Positions 17,817 through 27,088 of a stretch of DNA of 64,000 nt are shown piece by piece (positions within the stretch are counted from its first letter, which is position 1; each line of letters opens with the position of its first letter). This DNA comes from Aldehydirespirator sp965200005 (lineage in GTDB: Bacteria; Actinomycetota; Acidimicrobiia; Acidimicrobiales; Aldehydirespiratoraceae): positions 2,666,001 to 2,730,000 of the forward strand of contig OZ241331.1 of the NCBI GenBank assembly GCA_965200005.1, written 5' to 3'. Both the position numbers and the translations under genes were made by a program. The notes beneath the pieces were generated by a model. It was given only the letters and a program-made list of their open reading frames with translations. It made no database searches and was not told the DNA's origin.

Positions 17817-18800
17817 TCAGCCTTCGCTGAGTGCTGAGCCGAGGCGCACGCTCACAGCTGCCACCGCCGAGAGCGCTTGAGGGTAATCCATGCGGGTCGG
17901 CCCCAACACACCGATGGTGCCGCCGCTCCCGGCAGCACGGTACGGCGCCAGCACCAACGCACAATCCGACAGCGACTCCACCCCGGTCTCTTTGCCGATC
18001 GCAACCCTGTTGCCCTGGTCGAGCACGGTTCGCATTAGTTGCACCATGGCGACCTGCTGCTCGAGCAATTTCAACACTTCTCCAAGCCGCTCAATACCAT
18101 CAAAAGCTGAGGCGAGCCGTGCCGTGCCGGCAATAAACACCTCGTGTTGTGCTTGAGCTTCCCGCAATGCCTGGAGGGCCGCGCTCAGCAGGGCGTCGTT
18201 GTTGTGATCGCAGTCTTCAACCTCAGCGAGAGTGCGGCCGATGACTCGACGTGCTAATTGCTCGGAGGCTGCCTCGACAATGCTGGGAGTCACGCTGCGG
18301 CGCAGGCTCAGGGTGCGTTTTTCGACCGCGCCATTTGACATGACTGCCACCACCAGCACGTTGTGGGAGCCTATGTCAATGAGTTGTGCTGAGCGCACGA
18401 TGGCGGCTGACGACGTTGGGCCAACTACCACTGCAGTCCACTGAGTCAGATCGGACAGCAAGCCGGTGGTGTCAGCAAGGATCGACTCGAACTCGCCATG
18501 ATCGCTAGCAAAAAACTCGTTGACCTGGCGTCTGTCGGGTGCTGTGAGCCGGGGGGTGCGGTCGGCCCAGTAGTCAACAAAAAAGCGGTAAGCCTTGACG
18601 GTTGGCACTCTGCCGGCACTGGTGTGGGGTTGCACCAGAAAGTCCCCATCCTCAAGAGCCGACATCTCGGCACGCACGGTTGCCGGCGAGACTCGCACAC
18701 CACGTGCCTTAGCGACCCGGCTTGAACCGACGGGGCGAGCCGTGTTGATGTACTCCTGCACGACGGCGTACAGAATCGCAGCCTTGCGGTCGTCGAGCAT
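17817..18800 (-). CDS. hrcA: Heat-inducible transcription repressor HrcA
   Basis: From ATG 18800 (MLDDRKAAILYAVV) the product is 327 residues, normal for HrcA. It has an N-terminal winged helix (INTARPVGSSRVAKARGVRVSPATVRAEMSAL region), the HTSAGRVPT signature, and a C-terminal LGPTRMDYPQALSAV block. HrcA represses chaperone operons through the CIRCE operator, with GroEL as effector. The frame is open further upstream (to 18881) without sequence typical of the family. An AAGAGG site lies about 13 bases before the ATG. Confidence 0.95.
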   Translation of the reverse strand: MLDDRKAAILYAVVQEYINTARPVGSSRVAKARGVRVSPATVRAEMSALEDGDFLVQPHTSAGRVPTVKAYRFFVDYWADRTPRLTAPDRRQVNEFFASDHGEFESILADTTGLLSDLTQWTAVVVGPTSSAAIVRSAQLIDIGSHNVLVVAVMSNGAVEKRTLSLRRSVTPSIVEAASEQLARRVIGRTLAEVEDCDHNNDALLSAALQALREAQAQHEVFIAGTARLASAFDGIERLGEVLKLLEQQVAMVQLMRTVLDQGNRVAIGKETGVESLSDCALVLAPYRAAGSGGTIGVLGPTRMDYPQALSAVAAVSVRLGSALSEG

Positions 18801-18986
18801 GACCCGAGACTTTACCTCTTGACCCACACCGCCTGATGTTTGCTGGCGTCCAGCTCGATGAAGGTCCGGACGACGGTCCATACGTCGGTGCAGGTTGAAT
18901 CTCGGGCCGGGATCGCCGTGGCGGGGATCGGTGTATCGGGGATCGTGTGGCGGGGAGGCTGTCGTGGTGCTCGCAGCTACTCCCCG

Positions 18987-20771
18987 CTAGCTGTCGAGCG
19001 TCAGGGCTGAGATGAAGGCTTCCTGGGGAATCTCGACACGCCCGATGCTCTTCATGCGCTTCTTGCCCTGCTTTTGCTTCTCAAGCAACTTGCGCTTGCG
19101 AGTTACGTCGCCGCCATAGAGCTTGGCGGTTACGTCCTTGCGGTATGCCTTGACGGTCTCACGGGCGATGATGCGCCCTCCGATCGCAGCCTGTATCGGA
19201 ACCTCGAATTGCTGGCGAGGGATCAGTTGACGCAGCCGTTCGACCATGGCTCGCCCGTAGTAATACGACTTGTCACGATGCACCACGGTTGAGAATGCGT
19301 CAACGGGTGAGCCCTGTAACAACACGTCGACCTTCACAAGATCCGAGACGCCATAGCCGTCTGGCTCATAGTCGAGACTGGCATAACCCTGGGTGCGGCT
19401 CTTGAGCTGATCAAAGAAATCCACAACCACTTCAGCGAGCGGCAACTGGTAACGCAACTCCACACGCTCAGGTGACAAGTACTCCATCCGCTGCATCTTT
19501 CCCCGCCGTGTCTGGCAGAGATCCATGAGAGTGCCTGTGTAGTTCGCCGGTGCAATCAATACTGCGAGCAAGTAAGGCTCGGCAATTTCGAGAATCTGGA
19601 CAGCATTCGGCATCTCAGACGGGTTCGAAACAACAGTTGTTTCACCGTCCTTTGTGGTTACCTGAAACTCCACTGACGGAGCCGTCGATATGAGCGATAG
19701 GTCGAACTCACGCTCCAAGCGTTCGCGTACGACTTCCATGTGCAATAGCCCCAGGAAGCCGCAGCGGAAGCCGAAACCTAATGCTGTGGATGTCTCGGGT
19801 TCGAACGTGAAACCAGCATCGTTGAGCCGCAGCTTGTTCAGGGCCGATCTGAGCGCTGCGAAATAGTCTCCATCGGTAGGAAAGAGTCCAGAAAACACCA
19901 TCGGCTTGGGCTCTGCGTAACCCTCCAGCGGATGTTCGGCTGGCATGCGATCATCCGTTACCGTCTCGCCCGAGCGGGCTTCACCGACATCCTTAATGCC
20001 GGCTATCAGATAACCCACTTCACCTGGACCGAGTTGTTTGACCGGCGAGTTTGAGGGTGACCGTATGCCTATTTCGTCGGGATCGTGACAGGTACCGGCC
20101 TGCATGAAACGCAACCGTGTCTTGCTATTGATCACGCCGTTGACAACCCGCAGTGACGAGACAACACCACGGTACTGATCAAAATGCGAGTCAAAGATTA
20201 AGGCTTGTAGTGGCGCATCCGCTGAACCTTGAGGCGCTGGGGTGCGCTCAATCACTGCGTCGAGCAGTTCTGACACACCACTGCCAGTTTTTGCCGAAAT
20301 GTGAAGCACTTCTTCGGCAGGAATCCCCAACACCTGCTCGATTTCTTGCGCGCAACGATCCGGTTCAGCTGCAGGCAAGTCGATCTTGTTGAGCACGGCG
20401 ACGATCTCAAGGTCATTGGCAATTGCCTGATAACAGTTCGCCAGGGTCTGTGCTTCAATCCCCTGAGCCGCATCAACAACCAAGATCACAGACTCACACG
20501 CGGCTAGCGATCGGCTCACCTCATAGGAGAAATCAACATGACCGGGAGTGTCGATCAGGTTGATGACATGGTCACGCCAACGCAGACGCACCGACTGCAA
20601 CTTGATAGTGATGCCACGCTCACGTTCAAGATCCATCGAATCGAGATACTGCTCACGCATCTCACGAGCATCAACGGCGCCCGTGAGTTCCAGCATGCGA
20701 TCAGCAAGCGTTGACTTGCCGTGATCAATGTGGGCAATTATCGAGGTGTTGCGGATTCGCTGCAGATCCAT
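18987..20771 (-). CDS. lepA: Elongation factor 4 (LepA)
   Basis: From ATG 20771 (MDLQRIRNTSIIAHIDHGKS) the product is 594 residues, the usual length. G-domain motifs are AHIDHGKST, the switch II DTPGHVDFSYEV and NKIDLP. The LepA-specific C-terminal domain ends in KLYGGDVTRKRKLLEKQKQG and GKKRMKSIGRVEIPQEAF. EF4 is a translational GTPase acting on stalled or back-translocating ribosomes. The open frame to 20888 lies in the upstream region divergent from rpsT. Confidence 0.97.
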   Translation of the reverse strand: MDLQRIRNTSIIAHIDHGKSTLADRMLELTGAVDAREMREQYLDSMDLERERGITIKLQSVRLRWRDHVINLIDTPGHVDFSYEVSRSLAACESVILVVDAAQGIEAQTLANCYQAIANDLEIVAVLNKIDLPAAEPDRCAQEIEQVLGIPAEEVLHISAKTGSGVSELLDAVIERTPAPQGSADAPLQALIFDSHFDQYRGVVSSLRVVNGVINSKTRLRFMQAGTCHDPDEIGIRSPSNSPVKQLGPGEVGYLIAGIKDVGEARSGETVTDDRMPAEHPLEGYAEPKPMVFSGLFPTDGDYFAALRSALNKLRLNDAGFTFEPETSTALGFGFRCGFLGLLHMEVVRERLEREFDLSLISTAPSVEFQVTTKDGETTVVSNPSEMPNAVQILEIAEPYLLAVLIAPANYTGTLMDLCQTRRGKMQRMEYLSPERVELRYQLPLAEVVVDFFDQLKSRTQGYASLDYEPDGYGVSDLVKVDVLLQGSPVDAFSTVVHRDKSYYYGRAMVERLRQLIPRQQFEVPIQAAIGGRIIARETVKAYRKDVTAKLYGGDVTRKRKLLEKQKQGKKRMKSIGRVEIPQEAFISALTLDS

Positions 20772-20908
20772 CGTTTCTTGAACCGTCGGTGTTGCCCAGG
20801 CATCGGCTCGCACAGGGTACCCACTGCCCGGTGCGTCATCGCGACCGCACAGGTAGCATCCGCCGTTGGCTTTACGGCCTAGTTCCAAATCGCAACCGGC
20901 AGGTGACC

Positions 20909-21178
20909 GTGGCCAATATCAAGTCTCAGATCAAGCGCAATCGCCAGAACGAGAAGCGCCGGTTGCGTAACCGGACGGTTCGTTCCGAGATCAGCACCCG
21001 CACGAAGGCTGCCCTGGCTGCTGCCGAGTATGAGGACTACCCCGGCGAAGCTGACGAGGCGCTGCGGCAGGCCATGAAGCGCATTGACAAGGCCGCAGCT
21101 AAGGGTGTAATCCATCGCAACACTGCGGCCCGGCGAAAGAGCCGCCTAGCCAGGGAGTTTCAAGCTCGTCAAGACTGA
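20909..21178 (+). CDS. rpsT: 30S ribosomal protein S20
   Basis: GTG 20909 starts an 89-residue basic protein, VANIKSQIKRNRQNEKRR onward, with the S20 features RTKAALAAAE and KGVIHRNTAARRKSRLARE. It binds 16S rRNA in the small subunit. A GCAGGTG purine stretch precedes the start. The gene is divergent from lepA and its 3' end overlaps the 3' end of holA by 10 bp (tail to tail). The frame extends upstream to 20711, but that part is only antisense to lepA. Confidence 0.96.
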   Translation: MANIKSQIKRNRQNEKRRLRNRTVRSEISTRTKAALAAAEYEDYPGEADEALRQAMKRIDKAAAKGVIHRNTAARRKSRLAREFQARQD

Positions 21179-22194
21179 CGGACACTGCCTGGTAGTGAAG
21201 CCAGGCGCGAAACCAGAACTTCCATCACCAATTCGGGGGGCCAGTCGAGCTTGCCTCGCAGCGCCATGTCAGCCTCGGCAAGCAACCTGATCGCCTGAGC
21301 AACGCCTGCCGAACCAAGTCTGCGTGCCTGCCCCAGCGCCTTTCTTGCCGGGAAGGTTGATCCTTTCATTCCAAGTACTTGCGCGGCTTCTCGCTCGTTG
21401 GCGATCCCAGCCCCGTCGAGTCGCAGCATCCGCTGGTAGCGGCTGTGCAAGCCCGCCATCAGCGCCAATGGATGTCTCGACGGCAACAACCTGTGGAGCA
21501 CTTTGAGGGCACCGGCGATGTCGCCGCGGTCGATCGCATCGTCAAGTTCCCAGGGGACGACCGCGGCTGGATCGCCACCATAGGTCTCGACATCTTGGGC
21601 AGTGACCCGAGCACCAGCCCCTAAGGCTCCTTCAAGCGTTCGCAGCAGCCCCACAACTTGGTTTCGCTCCGACCCGACAAGGTCTTGCACCGCTTTGAGC
21701 GCCCTGGCATCAAAGATCAGCGTGGATGCGTCAAGTTGCTCCTTGAGCCATTTGCGAGCTTGTGACGCCTGGTAGGGCGGCATCACGTTGCGGACGCTGC
21801 CGCCGGTGTCGGTGACTGTTTTGGCGAGTGCTTTGGGCAGTGTTGGGAATCGACCAGTCATGGCGGGGTTGGTGCCCCGCTCCCAGACAAGCACGAGATC
21901 GGTGGTCTCGGGCACACTGGTCAGACTGCGCAGTTCGTTGACGTGGTTCTTTGCTGAGAACCGTGCAAGGTGACGGCCTACGACGACACGGCGGTCGGTC
22001 AGGAATGGTGCGGTCTGGGCGGCGTCTCGTAGAGCCGCGAGGCTCCAAACACCCTCGGGAGTTTGCAGGTCTTCCTCGGTGACTTGCTGGAGGGCAAGCG
22101 CGCGATCTCGGTCTCCGAGCAAAGTGTCGACGGCACGTTTCACGGCTTCGGAGACAAGCACCGAGTCGTCACCGACAATGAGTTGCACAGTCAC
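21169..22194 (-). CDS. holA: DNA polymerase III subunit delta
   Basis: The 341-residue product has the HolA arrangement: an N-terminal AAA+-like region (VQLIVGDDSVLVSEAVKRAV, LTDRRVVVGRHLARF, DLVLVWERGTN) and the C-terminal delta domain (LKVLHRLLPSRHPLALMAGLHSRY). It loads the beta clamp as part of the clamp loader complex. The lepA/rpsT/holA/comEC/comEA neighbourhood is a standard conserved bacterial block. Start is GTG 22194. Confidence 0.93.
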   Translation of the reverse strand: MTVQLIVGDDSVLVSEAVKRAVDTLLGDRDRALALQQVTEEDLQTPEGVWSLAALRDAAQTAPFLTDRRVVVGRHLARFSAKNHVNELRSLTSVPETTDLVLVWERGTNPAMTGRFPTLPKALAKTVTDTGGSVRNVMPPYQASQARKWLKEQLDASTLIFDARALKAVQDLVGSERNQVVGLLRTLEGALGAGARVTAQDVETYGGDPAAVVPWELDDAIDRGDIAGALKVLHRLLPSRHPLALMAGLHSRYQRMLRLDGAGIANEREAAQVLGMKGSTFPARKALGQARRLGSAGVAQAIRLLAEADMALRGKLDWPPELVMEVLVSRLASLPGSVRQS

Positions 22195-22242
22195 GCTTGT
22201 GTCTGCTGTGTCGTCTTGGCTGCGCTCATGTCGAGGGCGAAT

Positions 22243-24186
22243 CTAGCTAGCGCTGTTGTCTGGCATCTTGAGCCAGCCTTGGGTGGTGTCTCGGATCTCG
22301 ACCACTAGAGCTGGTTGATCGCGCACTACGTCGATTGTTGTTGGGCCGAGGTTGATCTGTGTCCCGGCGCGCACTGTCCGTGCCAAAGGGACACGATGCA
22401 TGGGTGGTGCCACGACCGCCGCCCGATCGAAACGGCTAGCCAGCGCGAGCACGGCACGCGCTTCGGCGGCATCTCCGTCGCTCGCCACAATCAGGTCGAC
22501 ACGTCGCGCACCGCTGCGGCGAAGAGACTCGAGCAACATCTGTGGTCGCGGAGGCTGCTCAAGCACCACGACGACACGGTCACCTGCGTTGAACACCTTT
22601 GCTCCCCACAGCGATGACCATCCCTTTGGCAGCGAAGTTGCGTTAACGAGGCTGTAGCCGAAGACAGCAACAATCGCAACTGTGGCGATCCTCACAACCA
22701 GGCGCGCCCAGTTGGCCCTGACATCGCGCCGTTGAGAGCTTCGGCTTCCGCGGCTCAGTCCGATCAGGATGGCCCCGGTGGCCGCAGTCACAACGATGGC
22801 ACCAACAACACCAATTTCTGCAGCAGGAGCGGTTGCGGCGGCCGATGCTACGCCACGGACCCACCACAGCAGAGCGGCCGTTACGCGATGAATCAGCCAG
22901 GCAAGCCAACCGCCGCTGACTCCTGCCAGCAAGCCTGCCGTGAGCCCCCACATGAGTACCGGAGCGCTCGCCGGGCCAGCCAGCACGTTCGCGGGCAGCG
23001 AAGCAAGAGGGACACTGCCGAACACTCCGATTAGTAGCGGCATCACCGCAAGCTGCGCGCCCGCAGTCGAAGCGATCGCTAAACGAATCGCTCGTGGCCC
23101 ACGCAACACACCGATAAGCGAGGGGGTAATCCACAAGATCCCCGCCGTAGCACACACTGACAACTGAAACGCCAACGATCGCACAAGAAACGGATCAACC
23201 ATCAGCACGATGGCGATCGCCCACCCAAGAGTGCGGCGGCCCACCTCAGGGCGACCTAAAGCAGCACTCGAGACTGCGAACGCCGCCATGAACACTGCAC
23301 GCAACACTGACGGTTCAAAGCGTGTCAAGACCGCAAACACGCCAAGCACACCGAGCAGCACCAACAGCCTGGAGCCGGGACGCAACCGCATGGCTGCCGG
23401 TGCAACCAGCGCCAGCACAAACGCAACATTCTGACCGGACACCACGAGTAGATGTCCCATGCCGGCCGCTCGAAAGTCATCGGCGACTTTCGGTGATTGG
23501 TGCCGATCGTCACCTAGCACCATCCCCGCGAACAGAGATCGGTCGGTTCGTGTGAGGCTCTCGGCGCCTTGAGAGAGCAACGTCCGGATGCCGTTCGCTA
23601 CTCGCCAGATCGGAGCCGCTGGCGCGCTGTCCCGTACTTCTTTAACGATTACTTCGGAACCGATATGGCGGTTACGTAGCCAGTCGCTGCTAGTGGCTCG
23701 AGCAAATCCTGAGATCAGCACCCGCTCGCCGGCCAATCGATCGTCAAGTTCTGTGGCAGCTCGACCGAATGCACGTGCTTCTAGCAACTTGGATTGGAAC
23801 CGCACTGTTACGGTGACGCCCCTGGCCCCGATCGGGCGGGGGTCGCCGGCTAGGGCTGCCCAACCTGAGACAGCACCCCGAGGCGCGTCACTCAATCCCT
23901 CGATTGCACGTGCGGCAAACATGGAGACCAACACCGCGAACAACACCAGGAAAGCCACCGGGTTGGGCCTCCACACATAGATCGCAGCGAGCACGCCCGA
24001 TACGACGAGCCCGACCACAACGGGGATGGGAATTGGCAGCAAGGCACCACCAACCGCTCCGGCGGCACTCAGATAAGCAGCTGCAGTGCTGTGCCTACCG
24101 TCTCGCCGATACCAATTCGCAAGGGACCCATCGCTCAACACACCGGCTGGCGACGGCGGCGAGTCTCCCAAGTCACACGGTTGCAA
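22243..24186 (-). CDS. comEC: ComEC/Rec2 DNA-uptake channel protein with degenerate C-terminal beta-lactamase-like domain
   Basis: The product (up to 647 residues) has N-terminal membrane helices, a DUF4131-type extracellular region (about 110-200), and the ComEC competence domain (about 225-490) with GMVLGDDRHQSPKVADDFRAAG and HLLVVSGQNVAFVLAL. The C-terminal metallo-beta-lactamase-like region (about 530-640) is short and lacks the HxHxDH metal motif; VASDGDAAEARAV stands where it should be, so nuclease activity is unlikely from this domain. The start is uncertain: TTG 24186 and TTG 24171 overlap the comEA end, and a later GTG is possible. Confidence 0.92.
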   Translation of the reverse strand: MQPCDLGDSPPSPAGVLSDGSLANWYRRDGRHSTAAAYLSAAGAVGGALLPIPIPVVVGLVVSGVLAAIYVWRPNPVAFLVLFAVLVSMFAARAIEGLSDAPRGAVSGWAALAGDPRPIGARGVTVTVRFQSKLLEARAFGRAATELDDRLAGERVLISGFARATSSDWLRNRHIGSEVIVKEVRDSAPAAPIWRVANGIRTLLSQGAESLTRTDRSLFAGMVLGDDRHQSPKVADDFRAAGMGHLLVVSGQNVAFVLALVAPAAMRLRPGSRLLVLLGVLGVFAVLTRFEPSVLRAVFMAAFAVSSAALGRPEVGRRTLGWAIAIVLMVDPFLVRSLAFQLSVCATAGILWITPSLIGVLRGPRAIRLAIASTAGAQLAVMPLLIGVFGSVPLASLPANVLAGPASAPVLMWGLTAGLLAGVSGGWLAWLIHRVTAALLWWVRGVASAAATAPAAEIGVVGAIVVTAATGAILIGLSRGSRSSQRRDVRANWARLVVRIATVAIVAVFGYSLVNATSLPKGWSSLWGAKVFNAGDRVVVVLEQPPRPQMLLESLRRSGARRVDLIVASDGDAAEARAVLALASRFDRAAVVAPPMHRVPLARTVRAGTQINLGPTTIDVVRDQPALVVEIRDTTQGWLKMPDNSAS

Positions 24187-24871
24187 GCGGGAGGATCTGG
24201 GCCAGCTTGGCTGGACCTATCCCAGACACATCCAGGAGTGAATCGACACTGGCAAACTCGCCGATCCGTTGGCGATGCTCAAGAATCGCTGCTGCGAGGG
24301 ACGGCCCGATCCCCGGCAAAGACTCAAGCTCTCGGGCATCAGCAGTGTTGATATTGACAAGTTCTGTGATGTTCCCAGAACCAGAAGTTCCGGAGTTCGC
24401 CAACACTGCGTCACTGACGGAGGGCTCGACTTCCTCACCAACTGCGAGCACCCATAGCCGCGAGCCATCACTGATTGGAGCCGCCAGGTTGAGGCGGTCA
24501 GCGTCCGCATCAGCCGTGATCCCACCAGCAGCGGCAATGGCGTCGGCGACCCTGCTCCCAGCAGCTAGTTCGTGTAGCCCAGGTTCTTTCACCGCACCGG
24601 CGACATGCACTACAACCTTCGCAGGTGGCGGCGTCGTGGGAGGCGGCACCAGTGTTGACACCGTGTTGACATGAGGCAGGATCAACTCGGGAGCCGGCGC
24701 CGCGGGTGTGCGCATCGCCCACCAGCCACCAACGAAGGCAGCCACGATCCCAATCGCGCCGATCACGACGACTGAAGGCGACAATCCCAGGCGGTCAGCG
24801 AGCATGGAAGGGGTTGGAATCGCCAACCGCCGTTTAGCGAAATCGGGCGGTGCCTCGGACGCCTCGGACAC
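24173..24871 (-). CDS. comEA: ComEA-type helix-hairpin-helix DNA-binding protein
   Basis: From GTG 24871, which has a GGAG site six bases upstream, the product is 232 residues: one membrane helix (VVIGAIGIVAAFVGGWWAM), a proline/threonine linker, an SLBB domain (VVVHVAGAVKEPGLHELAAG), and a C-terminal HhH pair (LVNINTADARELESLPGIG, LLDVSGIGPAKLAQI). It should bind incoming double-stranded DNA at the outer face of the membrane and pass it to ComEC. It overlaps the comEC start. Confidence 0.94.
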   Translation of the reverse strand: MSEASEAPPDFAKRRLAIPTPSMLADRLGLSPSVVVIGAIGIVAAFVGGWWAMRTPAAPAPELILPHVNTVSTLVPPPTTPPPAKVVVHVAGAVKEPGLHELAAGSRVADAIAAAGGITADADADRLNLAAPISDGSRLWVLAVGEEVEPSVSDAVLANSGTSGSGNITELVNINTADARELESLPGIGPSLAAAILEHRQRIGEFASVDSLLDVSGIGPAKLAQILPLATV

Positions 24872-25012
24872 CGGCAACTCCAGAAACAGGAGACTTTTGG
24901 CCGGCGCCTGCGACCGGCTAGGGAGTAGTCAGGTTAGCGATGTCAAGTCTTTCTGTCTTTTTCTGTTAACTCCTACGTGATCATGAATGCCACATCAGCC
25001 ATGTGGTTGCAT

Positions 25013-25741
25013 TCAGAACAGTGCAGCAGCGAGGCGCTTACGCCACATGGTCGTGCGAGGATCTTCGGCCCCAAGAACCTCCAGGAGATCAACGAATCTC
25101 TGGCGAGCATCATCATCGGCTTTGGCACGAGGCAACAACACAGCCAACTCAGCCTCAACATCACCAGGCCCGCCGCCGGAACCCCCATCATCGGCTTGCG
25201 TACCTTGCAGCCGAGCCACGGCCAGCAAGCGCCGAACTTCAGGGCTATCGGGCACACGAGCGAGCAAGCTGGTCGCCTCATCACCGCGCTCCTGGTCTAG
25301 CAAGATCTCCGCTAGCGCAACGATCGCGTCCTCGTTGTCGGGCTCTAGCTCCAGCGCAGTTCGCAGCGCCGCTTCATCACCCGCTGCAATAAGACGCTCC
25401 ACGTCGCTCAGAGTCGGTTCGGGAGTGTGACGAGCCACGAATTCGCGCACGGCATCCTCACCTTGGGCACCCAGGAACCCGTCAGCAACCTGGCCGTTCA
25501 CCATCGCATACACAGCAGGTATCGACTGCACCCGGAAGGCTTGTGCGACACCAGGATTGGCCTCAATGTCGATCTTGGCAAGCTCCACCGCACCGTTGGT
25601 CTCTGCGATGACCTTCTCCAGGATCGGGCCGAGTTGGCGGCACGGTTGGCACCAATCAGCCCACAGATCCACCACTACCGGAACGGTCTGAGACCGCTCG
25701 ACCACCTGAGCTTGAAACGTTGCGTCGGTTACGTCGGCCAT
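25013..25741 (-). CDS. Thioredoxin-TPR co-chaperone (CnoX/YbbN-like)
   Basis: Residues 1 to about 110 are a thioredoxin domain with the active site WADWCQPCRQLGP (about 27-39) and the cis-proline segment VQSIPAVYAMVNG. Residues about 115-240 are TPR-like helical repeats (EAALRTALELEPDNEDAIVA). This is the layout of YbbN/CnoX, a redox-regulated holdase that works with GroEL. Unlike E. coli YbbN, the CxxC is intact. The start is ATG 25741. Confidence 0.92.
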   Translation of the reverse strand: MADVTDATFQAQVVERSQTVPVVVDLWADWCQPCRQLGPILEKVIAETNGAVELAKIDIEANPGVAQAFRVQSIPAVYAMVNGQVADGFLGAQGEDAVREFVARHTPEPTLSDVERLIAAGDEAALRTALELEPDNEDAIVALAEILLDQERGDEATSLLARVPDSPEVRRLLAVARLQGTQADDGGSGGGPGDVEAELAVLLPRAKADDDARQRFVDLLEVLGAEDPRTTMWRKRLAAALF

Positions 25742-25853
25742 AGGCTTGGCAAGCTAGTAGCGACCCAACCGGTTGCGCTGCATGCTGGGTTGCGCCGACT
25801 CGTTGCGTCGCTACGCAGTTGTCTGTTACCTGACCGCCCCGGAGGTTTATCGC

Positions 25854-26882
25854 ATGAAGATCGACGCCTGGATCGGCCTGCCGGAAGCGTCCAGTGCTAA
25901 CCCGCTGCCAGACATCGGGGAGCGGGCTCGCACCATCGAGGAGCAGGGGTACAGCGGGTTGCTGTCAGCGGAGACCAGCCACGACCCCTTCCTGCCCCTA
26001 GCGCTCGCCGCTGAACACACCACCAGCATCGATTTGATGACCGGCATCGCAGTCGCTTTCGCTCGCAACCCCCTGGTGCTGGCCAGTGTCGCCTGGGATC
26101 TTCAGTCGATGTCACAGGGCCGTTTCATGCTCGGCCTCGGTAGCCAGATCAAGCCGCACATCACGAAGCGGTTTTCGATGCCGTGGTCACGCCCGGCGGC
26201 CCGCATGGAAGAGATGATTGCTGCGATCCGGGCGATCTGGCACTCCTGGCAGACGGGAGAGCGGCTCAACTTCCGCGGCGAGTTCTACCGCCACACCTTG
26301 ATGACACCGATGTTCAGCCCGACTCCTATGAACGTCCCCACACCCCCGATCCTGATCTCAGCAGTGGGCCCGCTGATGACCAAAGTCGCTGGGCGTGCTG
26401 CTGACGGACTGGTGTGTCACGCCTTTCAGACGGCCGAGTATCTGCGTGATGTGACCCTGCCCAACGTCGAAGCAGGGCTCGCCCAGGCGGGGCGTGATCG
26501 CAGCGACTTCCAGATCTCGATGCCTGTGTTTGTGGTCTCGGGGTTCTCCGAAGAAGAGGTCGCCCAGCGTGACGCATCGACCCGAGGCCAGATCGCCTTC
26601 TATGGTTCGACGCCCGCATACCGCCCGGTGCTCGACCATCACGGTTGGGGTGACGCTCAAACGGAGTTGAACCGGCTGAGCAAGCAGGGACGCTGGAACG
26701 ACATGGCCAAAGTGATCGACGACGACATGCTGGACGCCTTCGCCATCGTCGCTGACCCACCGCAGGTACCTGCACTGCTTGCGGAGCGTTTCGGGGGCTC
26801 CCTAGATCGGCTGCAGTTCTATGCAGGGGTGCGAGATGCCGACGGCTGGGAGCCGATCCTGGAGGAGATAAAGAACAGCTAG
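25854..26882 (+). CDS. F420-dependent LLM-class oxidoreductase
   Basis: From ATG 25854, with GGAGG ten bases upstream, the product is 342 residues of the luciferase-like monooxygenase fold: MKIDAWIGLPEASS, the GLLSAETSHDPFLPLALAAE segment, and RFMLGLGSQIKPHITKRFSMPW near the expected cofactor site. It resembles the TIGR03617 F420-dependent subfamily common in mycobacteria and Acidimicrobiia. The substrate is unknown. It lies upstream of a tRNA-Ala gene in the same direction. Confidence 0.9.
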   Translation: MKIDAWIGLPEASSANPLPDIGERARTIEEQGYSGLLSAETSHDPFLPLALAAEHTTSIDLMTGIAVAFARNPLVLASVAWDLQSMSQGRFMLGLGSQIKPHITKRFSMPWSRPAARMEEMIAAIRAIWHSWQTGERLNFRGEFYRHTLMTPMFSPTPMNVPTPPILISAVGPLMTKVAGRAADGLVCHAFQTAEYLRDVTLPNVEAGLAQAGRDRSDFQISMPVFVVSGFSEEEVAQRDASTRGQIAFYGSTPAYRPVLDHHGWGDAQTELNRLSKQGRWNDMAKVIDDDMLDAFAIVADPPQVPALLAERFGGSLDRLQFYAGVRDADGWEPILEEIKNS

Positions 26883-26963
26883 TGGCGCTGTGTCCAAGAC
26901 GCGCGAGGTGCGCAAGATGCGCAGGTGCGAGGCACGAGAGGCGTTAGCCTCTGATCCATCCTC

Positions 26964-27036
26964 GGGGCTATAGCTCAGTTGGTAGAGCGCTTCCATGGCA
27001 TGGAAGAGGTCAGGGGTTCAATTCCCCTTAGCTCCA
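26964..27036 (+). tRNA. tRNA-Ala (anticodon GGC)
   Basis: A 73-nt cloverleaf has acceptor stem GGGGCTA/TAGCTCC including the G3:U70 pair that marks alanine tRNAs, a D-arm AGCTCAGTTGGTAGAGC, anticodon stem CTTCC/GGAAG with loop ATGGCAT (anticodon GGC), a T-arm AGGGG-TTCAATT-CCCCT and discriminator A. CCA is not encoded, in contrast to the tRNA-Pro in this window. Confidence 0.96.
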
Positions 27037-27088
27037 CAGCAAGCCGCCACGAACGTTGGCGCGCCACACCCGAGCATTTGGAGCGATA

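Noticed and set aside
18801..18986. CIRCE operator upstream of hrcA
   Set aside because: No TTAGCACTC-N9-GAGTGCTAA type inverted repeat is present; only GGGATCG-rich repeats are seen.
20711..20908. N-terminal extension of ribosomal protein S20
   Set aside because: It is antisense to the lepA start region; S20 begins at its conserved N-terminus at 20909.
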